From: Epiperipatus broadwayi
Lineage: Eukaryota > Onychophora > Udeonychophora > Euonychophora > Peripatidae
Length of the DNA: 64,000 nt
Reading direction: 5' to 3'
Assembly: GCA_028023455.1 (NCBI GenBank)
Contig: JAQFVV010000319.1
Coordinates: 126,001-190,000 of the forward strand
Shown here one piece after another: positions 11,236 to 22,485 of the stretch. The position numbers were made by a program, and so were the translations under genes. Positions within the stretch are counted from its first letter, which is position 1; each line of letters starts with the position of its first letter. The notes below the pieces were generated by a model. That model did not search any database and was not told the DNA's origin. It worked only from the letters and a program-made list of their open reading frames with translations.

Positions 11236-11685
11236 ATTTCTAAATATAGCACAGTTTTGTTCTTCTTACATTATTTTGAAATATAAGTATAATCTTAAAT
11301 TTTATGTTTGTGAATATTTTAAACAAATACTTCATACATATGTATATATAATTGATGGCTTTGCATTGGTTAAGCCAGGAAACAGCAATCCTTTTTATGG
11401 TGTTGTGTGGAACCTATCTAACAATGTTATTCCATGGGCCAATTTGATTCTACGAATCATATTATATATGGTATCAATATTGGTCCAGTTTGACATATAA
11501 AAAATTCATCCCTTTAGTGCTTAAATAAATTTGGATTGTTTACAAAATTGATGATTAATGTACAGTAATTCAAAATAAGAAGAGCATATTTACCCTTGAA
11601 AAGCTGATTAAAAAACTCTTACCAAATAAAACAAATATTTACTATCAATGATTTAAAATGTTTCAAAGAAACTTATTTTTCACAC
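11236..11685. other. AT-rich DNA, no gene supported
   Basis: A 74-codon open frame (11276-11500) has mixed composition, but no domain, splice sites or repeats support it. Confidence 0.4.
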
Positions 11686-11697
11686 AAAAAATCAACT

Positions 11698-11790
11698 CTC
11701 GTCAAGCATTGGTGGCCGAGTGGTTAGCACAGCCACCTTGCAAGCAGTTGATTCGGAGTTCGCTTCCCGGCCGACGCTTTGACACAATAA
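11698..11790 (+). mobile_element. tRNA-derived SINE (SINE-2), same family
   Basis: The same body as SINE-1 with substitutions: A box TGGCCGAGTGG (11713-11723), B box GAGTTCGCTTCC (11756-11767), ending GACACAATAAA. It is flanked by a perfect 12-bp target duplication AAAAAATCAACT (11686-11697 and 11791-11802). The loop CTTGCAA would read anticodon TGC, unlike SINE-1, and two pairs of the anticodon stem are broken. It is therefore a retrocopy. Confidence 0.82.
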
Positions 11791-11978
11791 AAAAAATCAA
11801 CTGGAAGTTGAAAGGTTTTTATATATTCTTTTTTTAAAAAAATTATACACATTTGAAATTTTTCTCTATGAGAAATTTGTTTTAAATACCCAGTAGATAT
11901 TTAAAAAAAAAAAAATAATGATTTTTAACAAGACTCAAGTAATTAGCGTTTTCTTGAAGGTTTATGATAATGATGTTC

Positions 11979-12178
11979 TAATTATATTTTTATATTGGAC
12001 TATTTCCATCATCTAGTATGAGTATTGAATGTCTTTAGAAAAAATTAACTAACCTGTTTGATGAGCTATTACTAATACTTGAATGTATTTGGAATATTTA
12101 AATAAAAGTTAGATTTTTCTAAAGACATTCCATACTCATACTAGATGATGGAAATAGTCCAATGTAAAAATATAATTA
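11979..12178. mobile_element. Hairpin-forming foldback/MITE-like element
   Basis: The left arm (11979-12050) and right arm (12109-12178) are near-perfect reverse complements, separated by about 58 bp. The ends read taattatatttttatattgg and its complement. The element has no coding capacity and no similarity to the 2461-2804 foldback. A MITE-like element is the likely identity; a TA target duplication is possible but not provable in this sequence. Confidence 0.72.
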
Positions 12179-12179
12179 A

Positions 12180-14540
12180 GTATTTAGCATTTATAAACTC
12201 GACTATCACTAACTGTCAATATTGTTTTTCAGGCTAATGTGGCAAAACATAAAATGTTATAATTATGAATAACAATATTTCAAATGAATTATTCGATATA
12301 ATATTCTGCCTGAATATCTAAACACTCATAGGTCAATTGACCGTCAAAAAAATCCAGACAAAATTAATCCTCCCTTGGAAAAGAAATTTCTACCCCATTT
12401 AGCTTTATGTTTATTAAGAATCGCAAAGATCGAGTGTACCTTTATGGTAAAAAATAATTCGTAAATTAAACTGAAACATGGTTTCCATTTACATGTGAAT
12501 CACATAAACAAAACATCGGTGATGGAGCAAATGTGTGCAGTATAATTAAAATATAATTTCGTACTATTTCAATTCAATCAGAGTGTCATTGATAATCTTC
12601 TGCATGCCTGGGTTCCAAATCCCTAGGCTAAGCAATCTAGTAATGTAAAGGAGTACTGAAATGCGAAATGTTGTTTATGCATAAAATTTGATTCAGTTGT
12701 CCTGATCAGAAATTATATACATATTGTTTTTAATTACTTCATAAAATAATCATCATGTAGAATTATTTTTTAGAATTAAACAATTTTGTCTAGTGTAATA
12801 TTACTTTAATGACATCAATGGTCTTTTCAAATGTTGCTATAATCAGTAGCTGATTATTAATCAAAGTAAGGGTACAAATTGATGACAATCTCCATCATTT
12901 TAAAGATTAACTTTAATTTTAATGATTAATCATTATAAACGTTTTCTTTATATGCAATAGGCTTGATATATTTGAATATATTTTTAGATGATTTTTTTAA
13001 TTAGCACTGGAGCTATTAGAGATACGATCTCACTGAAATTGGCTTATTCATAAGGAATTGACATTCCTACTTCTTGAAAATTCTTCTATTTGCATGTTTT
13101 TTTTATTTTTCAAGGTTAAACAAAGAAAAAAAAATGATTGCACAAAAAGGACTTCTAAATACCCAACTTACTAAGATAAAGATATTTTTAAAATGATAAT
13201 TCCCTACTTATATTTGGTACTTTGGGATTACCACTACTGTGACGTAATTGTCTGGCTAGAATTATTTTAACTTTGTGAATTATTCTAACACTTTTAGGTT
13301 TGTTATGTTTTTAAAGATTAGCAAACTCTATATTTAAAAAATGAGTTGAATTCAACTAAATTTAAAAAAAATATTATGAATATGAACTTTATTTATAAAA
13401 AAAATTGAATTCATTTTAATTCAAAAATTCTTATAAATATGACGTAAAAGATTTTTTGAATAAAAAAAATTAGTAAACTAAAGCAAATTTCAGTTTATTT
13501 CATTCAAATCTTTTATCTATATTGTATTCACAAGCTCAAAAAACTCATTTTTAAAAATAAAACATTTGCTAAGCATAAAGTGATACTTCATAAGCAATAT
13601 AATACATTTGCAAAGTTAAAATAATCATAGGCAGATGATTAAGACACAAAAGTCCTAATCCAAAAGTACCATACAAAGCTTCTTCAATGTAAAAAAATAC
13701 TTGTATTCATGGTTTATGTGGAACACCAGAAATTACATATAAACCCTCAAATTGATTTTTGAAATTATTTCTAACAGTTCTTCAGGTTATATTTTGAATT
13801 TTGTAAAAGATTGTAGCTTCTTTCAAGTTAATTTGACCTTTAACTGATATTACTATGATTGCACTCACACTTTTAACTAGTATATACAAATGTAAAGAAA
13901 ATACAATTTCATTTTTGAAAATGTACACAAAATTTTTAAGATGATGGAGTATGTGGATCAGAAGGTATGATACAAAATGTTTCTATCTTTATGTATTGCT
14001 TTCAGTGCACTTCTTCGTAATAAATCAAAGCTTCAATACCATATGGAGTTGGAATTATTTCAAATATTTGAATAGCAGTTTTATTTATTCTATAATAAAA
14101 TTAATGTTATCTTCCATTATGAATTAAATTTCAAAGCTTACTATCACATTTCCTATATTAAATCATGATCCAGATAAAATAAAGTTTTAAAATTTTTATG
14201 GTGAGTAAGACGGGTTGATTCAGAGGTGAGGTTATGGAAAGAATTAAAGAGAGAAAAAGTAATCTATTTACCAAGACATACTGTGTAAGTGGATTTTACT
14301 AAACGAGATTATTTTCACTTTAATAAACTATTACTTTAAGTTAAATAAAAACGAATATGGATAAGAAAAAAACTGTTGTGGAAGTAATAGGAATATTGTT
14401 GCTTCCAATAATAAATATATATGTAAAACAAATGTTATATATTTGTAAATACAAGCTTATTAAATTAGGTCATGTGACATATGGTTTGTAAAACAAATAC
14501 AATTTTATTTTTTAAATAAATTCATAAACTTATAACATTA
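12180..14540. other. 2.4 kb of AT-rich DNA, no gene seen
   Basis: No domain-bearing frame on either strand. 13320-13470 holds loosely repeated 'gaattcaa/ttataaa' words. 14442-14485 resembles 2815-2860 (both read tttgtaa...agcttattaaa, then ttaggtcat, then gacat), so it may be a fragment of an uncharacterised dispersed repeat. Confidence 0.5.
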
Positions 14541-14546
14541 TTTATT
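14541..14546 (-). terminator. Candidate polyadenylation signal AATAAA
   Basis: AATAAA on the minus strand, about 345 nt beyond the stop codon of the 14890-15945 exon. No other perfect hexamer was seen nearer on that strand. AT-rich sequence makes chance occurrence likely. Confidence 0.3.
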
Positions 14547-14889
14547 AAATCCAAAAAAGAGTAATAAAAATAATAAAAAAAACCCAGGGGAATACATGTA
14601 TAAATTTGAAAACAAAAACTGTAAATCTAAAAATTCACAAAATTATAAATAAACAATAGTATTATAATTGCCTTGATTCATTTTCTCTAGCATGGCTTAT
14701 AAAATATCGACATTGTTAACCTTAATAGATGCAGTCATTGATTTTCTTAGAATTTGCAATATTTGAAAATATCTTCTATATGATCATAGTTCTGTTAGAG
14801 AATTGTATTGAATTAAATTATGCAGAATAAAGCATCACAGTACAAAATGAAATAATATAATGAAGTAGTAATTTTTTCATTATAGAGAT

Positions 14890-15945
14890 CTATGGTTCTT
14901 CTTCCTCTTCTTCCTCTTCTTCATATTCCTCTTCTTCCTCTTCTTCTTGCTCCTCTTCTTCTTCCACTTCTTCTTCTTCCTCCTCTTCCTCCTCTTCTCC
15001 CTCCTCCTCTTCCTCTTCCCCCTCCACTTCTTCTTTTACTTTCTTTTTTTCTTTTGCCTTTACTTTTGGTAATGGTTTCATTAAACTTTTAGGCGTTAAA
15101 TCAAATGTGTTTGCTTTACTAATTATTTCTTGTGTTGACCTAACCCTCTGGTCATCTAAGCTGTCAGTAGTAGTTAATAGATGTTCATGTTTCAATCCAA
15201 TAACTGATTGATCAAAGAAGGCATCTTCTGGAAGCTTGAATGTAAATGCATCCAAACTATCTGTAGTATTAAGTAACTTTTCATGACTTATTCCTGACCA
15301 ATATGGTGGTGCTTCTTCTTTCAGTAATTGTGAAGTAAAAGACTCAAGCCCATCTCCTGTACTCAAAAACTTTTCATGGGCAACATTTTTAGGTATATCT
15401 GGTTCTTCCAATAGAAAGTCTTTGGGCATTTGAAAAAGAAATGAGTCAAGTCCATCTGTGGGATGAAGCAATCTTTCATGATTAACTTCTTTTAATTCTT
15501 CATCTAAGGAAGGGATATCTTTGGGTAATTGGGATACAAAAGATTCCAGTCCATCTGTGGGATATAAAAATTTTTCATGACCTGTGAATAAAGGTGGAGT
15601 AGGAATCTTTTCTACCATTTTTGGCATTTGAAATACTAAGGACTCAAACCCATCAGTTATACTTAAAAATTTTTCATGTGTAGTTGACATAAAAGTAATA
15701 CTTTCTAAAGTATCAGTATGAATAGGCCCCACTGGTCGGAAAATGTCTTCAATAAGAACAGGTGCAGAAAAAAGTCCAAGTTTTTGCACACCCAAATCAC
15801 CAGGTTTATCTTCATCGGGTTTTTCAGCTTTTTTCTTCTTCTTTCTTCTTCTATACAAACAAAAAAGTAAAATAGCTAATGGTATCAAAAGTAACAGTAG
15901 AAGTCCTAATATTAATGGAATAAGGTAGGCAGGCATTGGACTCAC
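14890..15945 (-). CDS. Terminal exon: membrane protein with six HEK repeats and Glu-rich tail
   Basis: 351 codons are open to a TAG at 14892-14890. I do not recognise the protein. Residues 7-31 are a strong membrane helix (Leu/Ile-rich), followed by RRRKKKKK, a stop-transfer signal placing the rest in the cytosol. Six degenerate repeats follow, each starting at His 90, 123, 156, 190, 221 and 253 (spacing 31-34), with consensus HEKfLxxTDGLeSFxxQlPK; residues 77-86 look like a worn seventh. The end is Lys-rich, then about 40 mostly Glu residues. The upstream edge is a splice acceptor (a pyrimidine run then AG at 15946-15945, phase 1), so this is a 3' exon. The ectodomain exons would lie at higher coordinates, probably beyond the AT-rich intron, and were not identified. 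The GTG at the frame start is not an initiator. A type I receptor or adhesion-like tail is possible, but function is unknown. Confidence 0.75.
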   Translation of the reverse strand: MSPMPAYLIPLILGLLLLLLIPLAILLFCLYRRRKKKKKAEKPDEDKPGDLGVQKLGLFSAPVLIEDIFRPVGPIHTDTLESITFMSTTHEKFLSITDGFESLVFQMPKMVEKIPTPPLFTGHEKFLYPTDGLESFVSQLPKDIPSLDEELKEVNHERLLHPTDGLDSFLFQMPKDFLLEEPDIPKNVAHEKFLSTGDGLESFTSQLLKEEAPPYWSGISHEKLLNTTDSLDAFTFKLPEDAFFDQSVIGLKHEHLLTTTDSLDDQRVRSTQEIISKANTFDLTPKSLMKPLPKVKAKEKKKVKEEVEGEEEEEEGEEEEEEEEEEVEEEEEQEEEEEEEYEEEEEEEEEP

Positions 15946-15965
15946 TAAAAAAAAGAAAAAAAAAA
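15945..15965 (-). promoter_or_regulatory. 3' splice acceptor of the terminal exon
   Basis: Read on the minus strand, ten T, one C, eight T and then AG form an excellent polypyrimidine tract and acceptor. The exon would begin at 15944 with TGAGTCC, in phase 1 relative to the open frame. Confidence 0.72.
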
Positions 15966-16205
15966 CATTATTTATAAAAAATACGAAAGCAATCTAACCA
16001 TATTAAAAAGTGTATTATAAAGTATAATTTAACTCTCACTTTAAAGCATATACACAATCAGTCACACACTCAAAAAATCGAAGAAAAGCATTATTTTTAT
16101 AAAATACGAAAGCAATCTAACCATATTAAAAAGTATACTATAAAGTATAATTCAACTCTCACTTTAAAGCATAATATACGCAATCAGTCACACATACACT
16201 CAAAA
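15966..16205. repeat. Tandem duplication, two copies of about 120 bp, in the intron
   Basis: 15966-16088 and 16089-16205 are close copies sharing 'aatacgaaagcaatctaacc', then 'ataaagtataatt' and 'aactctcactttaaagcat'. They sit immediately upstream of the acceptor on the minus strand. Only the exon-proximal copy adjoins the pyrimidine tract. Confidence 0.85.
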
Positions 16206-16308
16206 TTTTGATGTCCAAGTAAGTGACTCAAATGCACATATAGTGAAGAAATTTGGTTTCAGTTTCAGTGGAGAATATGATGATGTTGAACCAAGAGAGG
16301 TATACTGA
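16206..16308. other. Coding-like segment, strand uncertain
   Basis: About 100 bp less AT-rich than its flanks. Plus strand: an open peptide with KKFGFSFSGEYDDVEPREVY before TGA. Minus strand: also open for about 36 codons directly after an acceptor-like ttttaatcag (around 16309-16318), so it could be an upstream exon of the membrane-protein gene. No domain is recognised in either frame, and no strong minus-strand donor was seen. Confidence 0.25.
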
Positions 16309-16537
16309 TTAAAATCAAATAATTAATAATTCTTTTGACATATTTTTTTGGTTGTTTATGTATATATATATAACGAAACTTAAATATATTCCAAACAACG
16401 GTAAACAATTTATAATACAATATAAATAAAAACTCAGTAAAAACTCATAAAGAAATATTTTCGATTATATTCATAATCATTTTCAACTCAACTTTCAAAA
16501 TGGAATCATCTATTACCAACCGGAAACACATGTCCAT

Positions 16538-16807
16538 TTAAATATCCCACAATTCATTAATCCTAACATTTGCTGACTGTCTGTTTATTATCGTATTTTT
16601 ATACCTACTAATAAAAACTGCCTCTTTAATTTTTCTTTTTTCATTATTTCTCTCTTGGCCTAAATTTTTTATTTTATTTATATCAAAATTAAACTTAAAA
16701 TTACAATTTCTATCATGATCATAAAAAACAGATTCAGTATATAACTTGACTTCATGACTATTATCATTACGTGTATATATATATATATATAAATTTTGAA
16801 TTAACAT
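16538..16807 (-). pseudogene. Penelope-like GIY-YIG C-terminal fragment
   Basis: 89 codons on the minus strand. From residue 27 the peptide matches the end of the 4223-4732 protein: VFYDHDRNCNFKFNFD, then NEKRKIKEAVFISR, then IINRQSANVRIN. The N-terminal part is a translated (TA)n/ATAC stretch (16772-16791), so the GIY and YIG strands themselves are lost at the microsatellite boundary. Many residues differ from the 3-4.7 kb copies, so it belongs to a different, older subfamily. Downstream on the minus strand lies about 150 bp of AT-rich 3' sequence, again ending near a TA run at about 16362. Confidence 0.78.
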
Positions 16808-16809
16808 AA

Positions 16810-19225
16810 ATTAGTAAACAGGCAAACCATATTTCATTCTATTGCTATGAGGTTTTAGAAATAAATAAAAATGAAATTTTGTAGTCATTAAAGGAACATT
16901 AGAGTTTTCGGAGAATTTCTGAATATTAGGACTAAGTATTGTGTTCTACAGTTTAAAACTCACATTGAAAATTCTACAGGCTATAAACATACATGGATTT
17001 TTAAAATCTGTTCAGCTAAGGAATTTTTTTTGGATTAATTTGCAAACTGATCTCTTTATACTGAGATATTACATCATCAGATATATTTTCCTCTTCTGAA
17101 TTTTAATTGGAAGCTTCAACAAAACTACTTCAAACAGGAAAAGATCGCTTTAACCTTTTTGTGTTGAACTCTTAATTAACTCGAATGTATTTACGTCTAT
17201 CTATTGTTGCTAAACTACTACATTATGTATATTAATAGTATAAAGTGAATTAGAAGCAAAATCTAGACTAGAACTTTGGACTGATAGTGAGAGCCTAAAC
17301 TGTTTTCTTTTAAATATTTTACTTTCCTTATTTTACAAATTTCTAAAAGTGTAGAAAGCTTGGAACAATGTGTAATTTTTGTCTTACTTATTTGAATAAA
17401 GTTTTTGCTAAAATAGCTTGTCTGTTTTGATTGTTAATCTTATTATCAAGCATTGTTGTATATCTTATCTATAATTTTTTGGGTAGCAAGAATGTTTTGG
17501 CAGACGCTATACAGCAATGAAATACTTTAAGTGAATAAATACACATTATTTAAAGACAGTGTTTATAAGCTATAGAAATGTGTAGTGATTTAAAGTTATT
17601 AATACATTTTATGTTTTTTTTATTTAACTAATACTATTTTTGATTCTATGTCTAGATAAAATGTAATTCAATTTTCACCCCCTTTTCAATTTCCGATCTA
17701 ATTGAAAATTTGCATATTTCCAACACCAATGTACTTTTCTAAATTTTGCAAACAGTTTTAGAAAAAAAGGAGTAAAACATAAATATTTAATTATTTATAT
17801 ACAACTGAACTTCTACTCTTCAACCGTATTTATTGTAATTTAAACTAAATGATTCATTGGAAACAGATTTCAATAATTCAGTGTTACATAGATAAAAGTA
17901 AAAATTAGAAAATAACAAATATAAAAAAAAAATAAACACATTTCCAACTTAAATACACTAAAAAGTAAAAAATAAATTTTCATCTACTTTTTCAAATAAA
18001 AGCTATACTGATCATGTTTAAAAATAGAAGTGCTACAAATGATAATTCAAAAAAGATGCTCTAAGAATTATTTAAGAAAACTTGCACTAACACCTACTTT
18101 CTTATATTAATTCCAGTCTAGAAAATGACTTTTTTATCTGACATATAGAACATAGTTGGTTTATAGTTATAATGTTTCTATTTGTAAACAAGGTAACACC
18201 AAGCTTTCATAAGTGAAAGCATAATTTTCTTAATTCACTGGATGACACAACATTTCTTTAATTTGTATTTATTAAAATAATATTAGGATATGCAAACAGC
18301 ATTGATAAATGGAAATACATGGTGATAAAACTAAAAAGGGAAATGTAAAATACACTTGATAACTCTCTCATGATTGCAAAATTTTACTTGGCCACAGGAA
18401 ACATTTATTTCATTTTAGGTCAAAAGAAATATATCATGTTGCAACAGGACATATAATACTAATTCCAAAACCAAAATGATACTATAGGCACTTAGGAAAA
18501 ATGTTTTAATAACGAAAGACTTATTTGGAATATTGTGAAAAATAATTTACGTTTTGCAGTTCACAGTACCGCTATGAATATGAGGTAATGAACCTCGAAA
18601 GCGCTTAGCGTATATTAATTCTATTATATTTTTGTAGCTTCACTTTCAAGCGTGACATACGCTTAATTTATTTTATAAATTTGAAAAATAATGTAAAATT
18701 ACTTTGACGTGTAATAGAATAAGTTAGAGAAATATATATATATCATTATTTCTCTATAATTGTTATTGTCAGAATTTTATTAATGTTGATAATAAAATTT
18801 AGTTGATATTTATTTTTGGGTTATATTTGTGAAACACTATAGCAATCATCTTAGAATTAAATGGAGAAAAAATGATATTTTTTTCTTTAAAGGGAAAGGA
18901 AATTGAGTCAGACGGCCTTAATATAATACATTAGGCAAATAAATAAGTATTTATAAATAGAAAATAATAATAATAGAAAGCAAAAATAACTAATAAAATC
19001 ATTATATTTATTCAATAATCTCTTTAGTGGGAGAAGCTTAGCAAAACCCAACACAAACATGATTATACAATAATAAAATATAAGAGCATAACATTAGATC
19101 TCAACAGTAAAACTTGAATGATTATACAATACATGTAAATATATGTGATAGCAGATCAGTGCAAGCACACACGTACCAAGAATATCTTACACTTATTTAT
19201 ATTAGCAGTTTTATATATTTATTTA
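16810..19225. other. 2.4 kb of AT-rich DNA, no gene seen
   Basis: No coding frame, RNA gene or dispersed repeat recognised on either strand. Confidence 0.5.
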
Positions 19226-19236
19226 TAATAATAATA

Positions 19237-19267
<31 letters not shown>

Positions 19268-19280
19268 AAATAATAATAAT
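19226..19280. repeat. Imperfect (TAA)n microsatellite
   Basis: ATA/TAA units with a few interruptions. Confidence 0.9.
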
Positions 19281-19828
19281 TTCAAACACTTAAATATGGT
19301 TCTGTGTATAGCTTTTCTATCAACAGTTTTCAATTTCGTATTTCATTTTATCTTAATATCGACCAGTCGATTGCAGTTCTGACATGGTCTAAATCAGATT
19401 GTTGTTTTCTTCAAAAGCATAGTATGTTATTTCTATTTTACTTACTTTTTCTATGACCATTTCCTGATCCTTTGAAGCATACTAACTCTGTTACCTAAGA
19501 TTTTAAATCTTGTCTCAACTTTTTCTTGAGGAAGTCTAACTTATTTTCAAATCTTTTTGTTTCACCTTTCAATTCTCTAGATGTTCATATCTTTCCTCAG
19601 ATAGTTTTAGCTTAATGTCTAAAGTATATGTGAATTTTTCAAACCTTGCATTGAATAAGATGTGATATGTTGGACTAATACTTGCATTGAATGCTCCAAT
19701 TTATTGTCAAATTCATCTTTTAATTCTACTTTTTGCTTTTCTAATTTTGTATCAATATTTTAAAATTTTAAAAAAAATAAATTCTAGGTTCTACTATCTC
19801 ATCTTGTAACTTTTCAAAATTGTAAGAC

Positions 19829-19841
19829 TGCCACCTAGTGG
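19829..19841 (-). promoter_or_regulatory. CTCF-like motif
   Basis: TGCCACCTAGTGG fits the reverse complement of the bilaterian CTCF core (CCASYAGRKGGC) at every position. It lies about 150 bp upstream of the first LINE ORF1 ATG, perhaps in the LINE's 5' region. A single match may be chance. Confidence 0.3.
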
Positions 19842-19985
19842 TCTTTAGTAGAAAGTTCACCTCTCTTGGGTTCTCTTAAATTTCATTACTTTGCAAGGAG
19901 GGAGGGAAGTCAGAAGAAGAAACTGAGTGGTAGACAGAAAAAGGTAAGTGAAACATCTTACTTTTCTAAGTGATGTGGTGAAAAT

Positions 19986-22461
19986 ATGGAAAATTCTGCA
20001 GTTTGCAGGGAAAATTTAAATTCAGTCTTTTTATTCAACATGGCCACTAGTAATAGCGATGCTTTAGCACAGGAGAAATCAAGAAATTTTTCAAGTATTT
20101 CAAATGTCTCTCTCATTGGTGAAAAAAATGGAAATTCATCTCACAATGATGATATTATTGGTTTAAAAAGTGTTGCTAACAAAAATTTAATCAAGATCAG
20201 TCAAAATATGCATTTTGGACATTTCTCAAAGTTTTCCAAACCGCTAGAGGCTGACAAAATCAATTCTAGTAATATTCCTTTAGAAAATAAAGAAATTGTT
20301 GACTACTCTCAAATTAGAGATAATTCTAATGTTTTCCCTATAGAAAATAACTTTAGTGATTAATCCCATATGCAGAAGAGGTCCAATGAACAGTTTGTGT
20401 TTTTTGATAATTCTCAAGGATGTTTTAAACTACTAGAGTCTGATAGTGTTGCTACAATGGAAAAATTCTTAACTAAAGAAAAAAAACATTGACATTTATG
20501 GAACAAAAGATAATCTTAGTGACAATTTTAATATAAAAGATATTTCTTGTGATTTTATGACAACAGAAGCTTCTACTGCTAATTTCCCCATTAAAACAAG
20601 ACCATTCATCAATCCATCAACTCCAAAGTTTTCACTTGTGCTATCATTGTTAATAATAACCATCTACAAAAAGAAGATATCAAGGACTCCTTGATCAACC
20701 TTATAAACTGTAGTATGTCTGAATTGAATGATTTTGCACATGAGCTCATAACAGTTTATCTATGAGTGTTGACAGTTTCACTGTAGATTAATTTATTGAA
20801 TTTACCAATAACTTTAATAAATCTATACCTGATCTACTGCATAAATCATGTTTGCACTATTCAAATGAGAGAACTCATCTTTGCCATCACTAACAATAGA
20901 TGTTTCTTATTCAACTTTCCAGCAGACCAGTTTTTCAGCTTGATAAAGGAAATACCTTGACAGAAGAAGTGGACAAGATCTTGATGCTTCCAAATGAACA
21001 CTACTTATTGGTCAAATTTATCATGGGGAGACAAGAATAATTTCAAAAACAATATCAGGACTACTGGTGATAAATTCCTATGTTGCATTAATACCAATTA
21101 GCTAGTTGTCTTGGCAGGAAAAATTAAAAACTCTTTAATTGACTTTAAAGAGAAAGATCTGCAAGAAATGTTGGTAAAATTTGGGACAGTCTCAAACTTC
21201 TGTTACTTAATAAAGAGAAAGGTTAGGGATTAGTGCTCTCAAATACTGCTGTATTTAATATAACCATAAAAGGCAGTGTCAGGCTGACTGATATTCTGAC
21301 CATCATTTCATTACATGGTGCACCAATGATGTTGTCCTTAGTTGGTCTCCACCATAACTGCTTTTATTGTCTAGCAAGTACTCATTTGATGAAGGGCTGT
21401 AAAGTTAGAATTTGTGGTTTATATGGCATTAGGAGAAATAGGATGTATAAATGCTGCAGGACATCTGGAGGTGGAAATATGTTGATCGATTTATGAGATT
21501 TCATAATGATACTGAGCCAATGTGGGCCAATACTCATGATATATCTAGGGAGTAGCCTTCTAGTGGAAGCACCATGCTTGTGGAGATTGAAACACATATG
21601 GAAGGAATTAACTGGGTTCAAAATAAAAGTTCAATGGAGACTTTCCAGTAAGTTAGAAATTCTTAAATATGTTTCTGATGTGATGAAGCAGCCAGTACCA
21701 CATATAAAACTATTTTGTATGAAGTGCTCTGTCATGAGAAAAGCCATATTTCTGATAAAGAAAATGAAGAATTGGATGTGATTATAATGTAAGAAAATCA
21801 TACACAAGAGAGCAGGTTTAGAATCCAGAGTTGTCTTCTGTGTCATATGATTACACCCTAAATGAGGAACAGAGCACAATGACTTGCTTATCTTCAAAAA
21901 AAGATAGAAATATGGAGATGGATATTCAAGATGATATGCCAACTGAATTCCACAATAAGTCAAATTTTCAGGCTCAGAAGAAAAGGAAAAACCTGAAGGA
22001 GCTAAAGCAGTGTGGTAGATCCAGTTATGGAGATGATGAGTTGCCAGAGTGCAGGAACAAACATAACAATGGATTGCCTCTGAGAGTGCAATGAAATAGG
22101 GAAAAAAGATCAGATAATTGTTAAGAAGAGACAGGGGACTGATTTTGATTCTTCCACTGATAATTTGCAGGAAGATGGAGCAAATGGCACAATGGAGAAA
22201 GAAGTAGCTCCTGATAACATATTTTGTCCAGAGCTGCATCAGGATTTATTGGAGAAGACTGCTCTCAGTGTTGACATTTCCCCAAGTAATTCAGATGACT
22301 TGATGACTAAATGTTCTGGTATATCTGGGCCTGGTACTTCAGGAGTCTTCTTTAAAGACACCTTTCAGGTATGTTATCAGACAACAGTTTCAACATCAGG
22401 CCATGAGTTCTTCATTAATGCTTCTGGCCCTCTTATGGGTCTTGGCCACAATATTCAATGA
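19986..22461 (+). pseudogene. LINE ORF1 relic with CCHC zinc knuckle
   Basis: The first frame (ATG 19986, stop about 20363) is a Ser/Asn-rich, low-complexity protein. Coding-like text continues in shifting frames. 21233-21496 includes a zinc knuckle, CFYCLASTHLMKGC (C-X2-C-X4-H-X4-C, 21359-21400), after a VRLTDILTIISLHGAP strand consistent with the nucleic-acid-binding region that precedes such knuckles in LINE ORF1 proteins. 21831-22094 and 22165-22461 are open, polar, Glu/Lys/Ser-rich C-terminal segments ending just before the endonuclease. The protein would bind element RNA; this copy is broken. Confidence 0.62.
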
Positions 22462-22485
22462 GTTATGTAAGTCAGAGTTATTTTC

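Noticed and set aside
14892-15092. Plus-strand frame rich in Leu and Pro
   Set aside because: Antisense of the poly-Glu coding tract of the minus-strand exon.
21382-22239. Minus-strand frames of 79 and 202 codons
   Set aside because: They lie antisense to the LINE ORF1 text, which has a CCHC knuckle; no motif on the minus strand.
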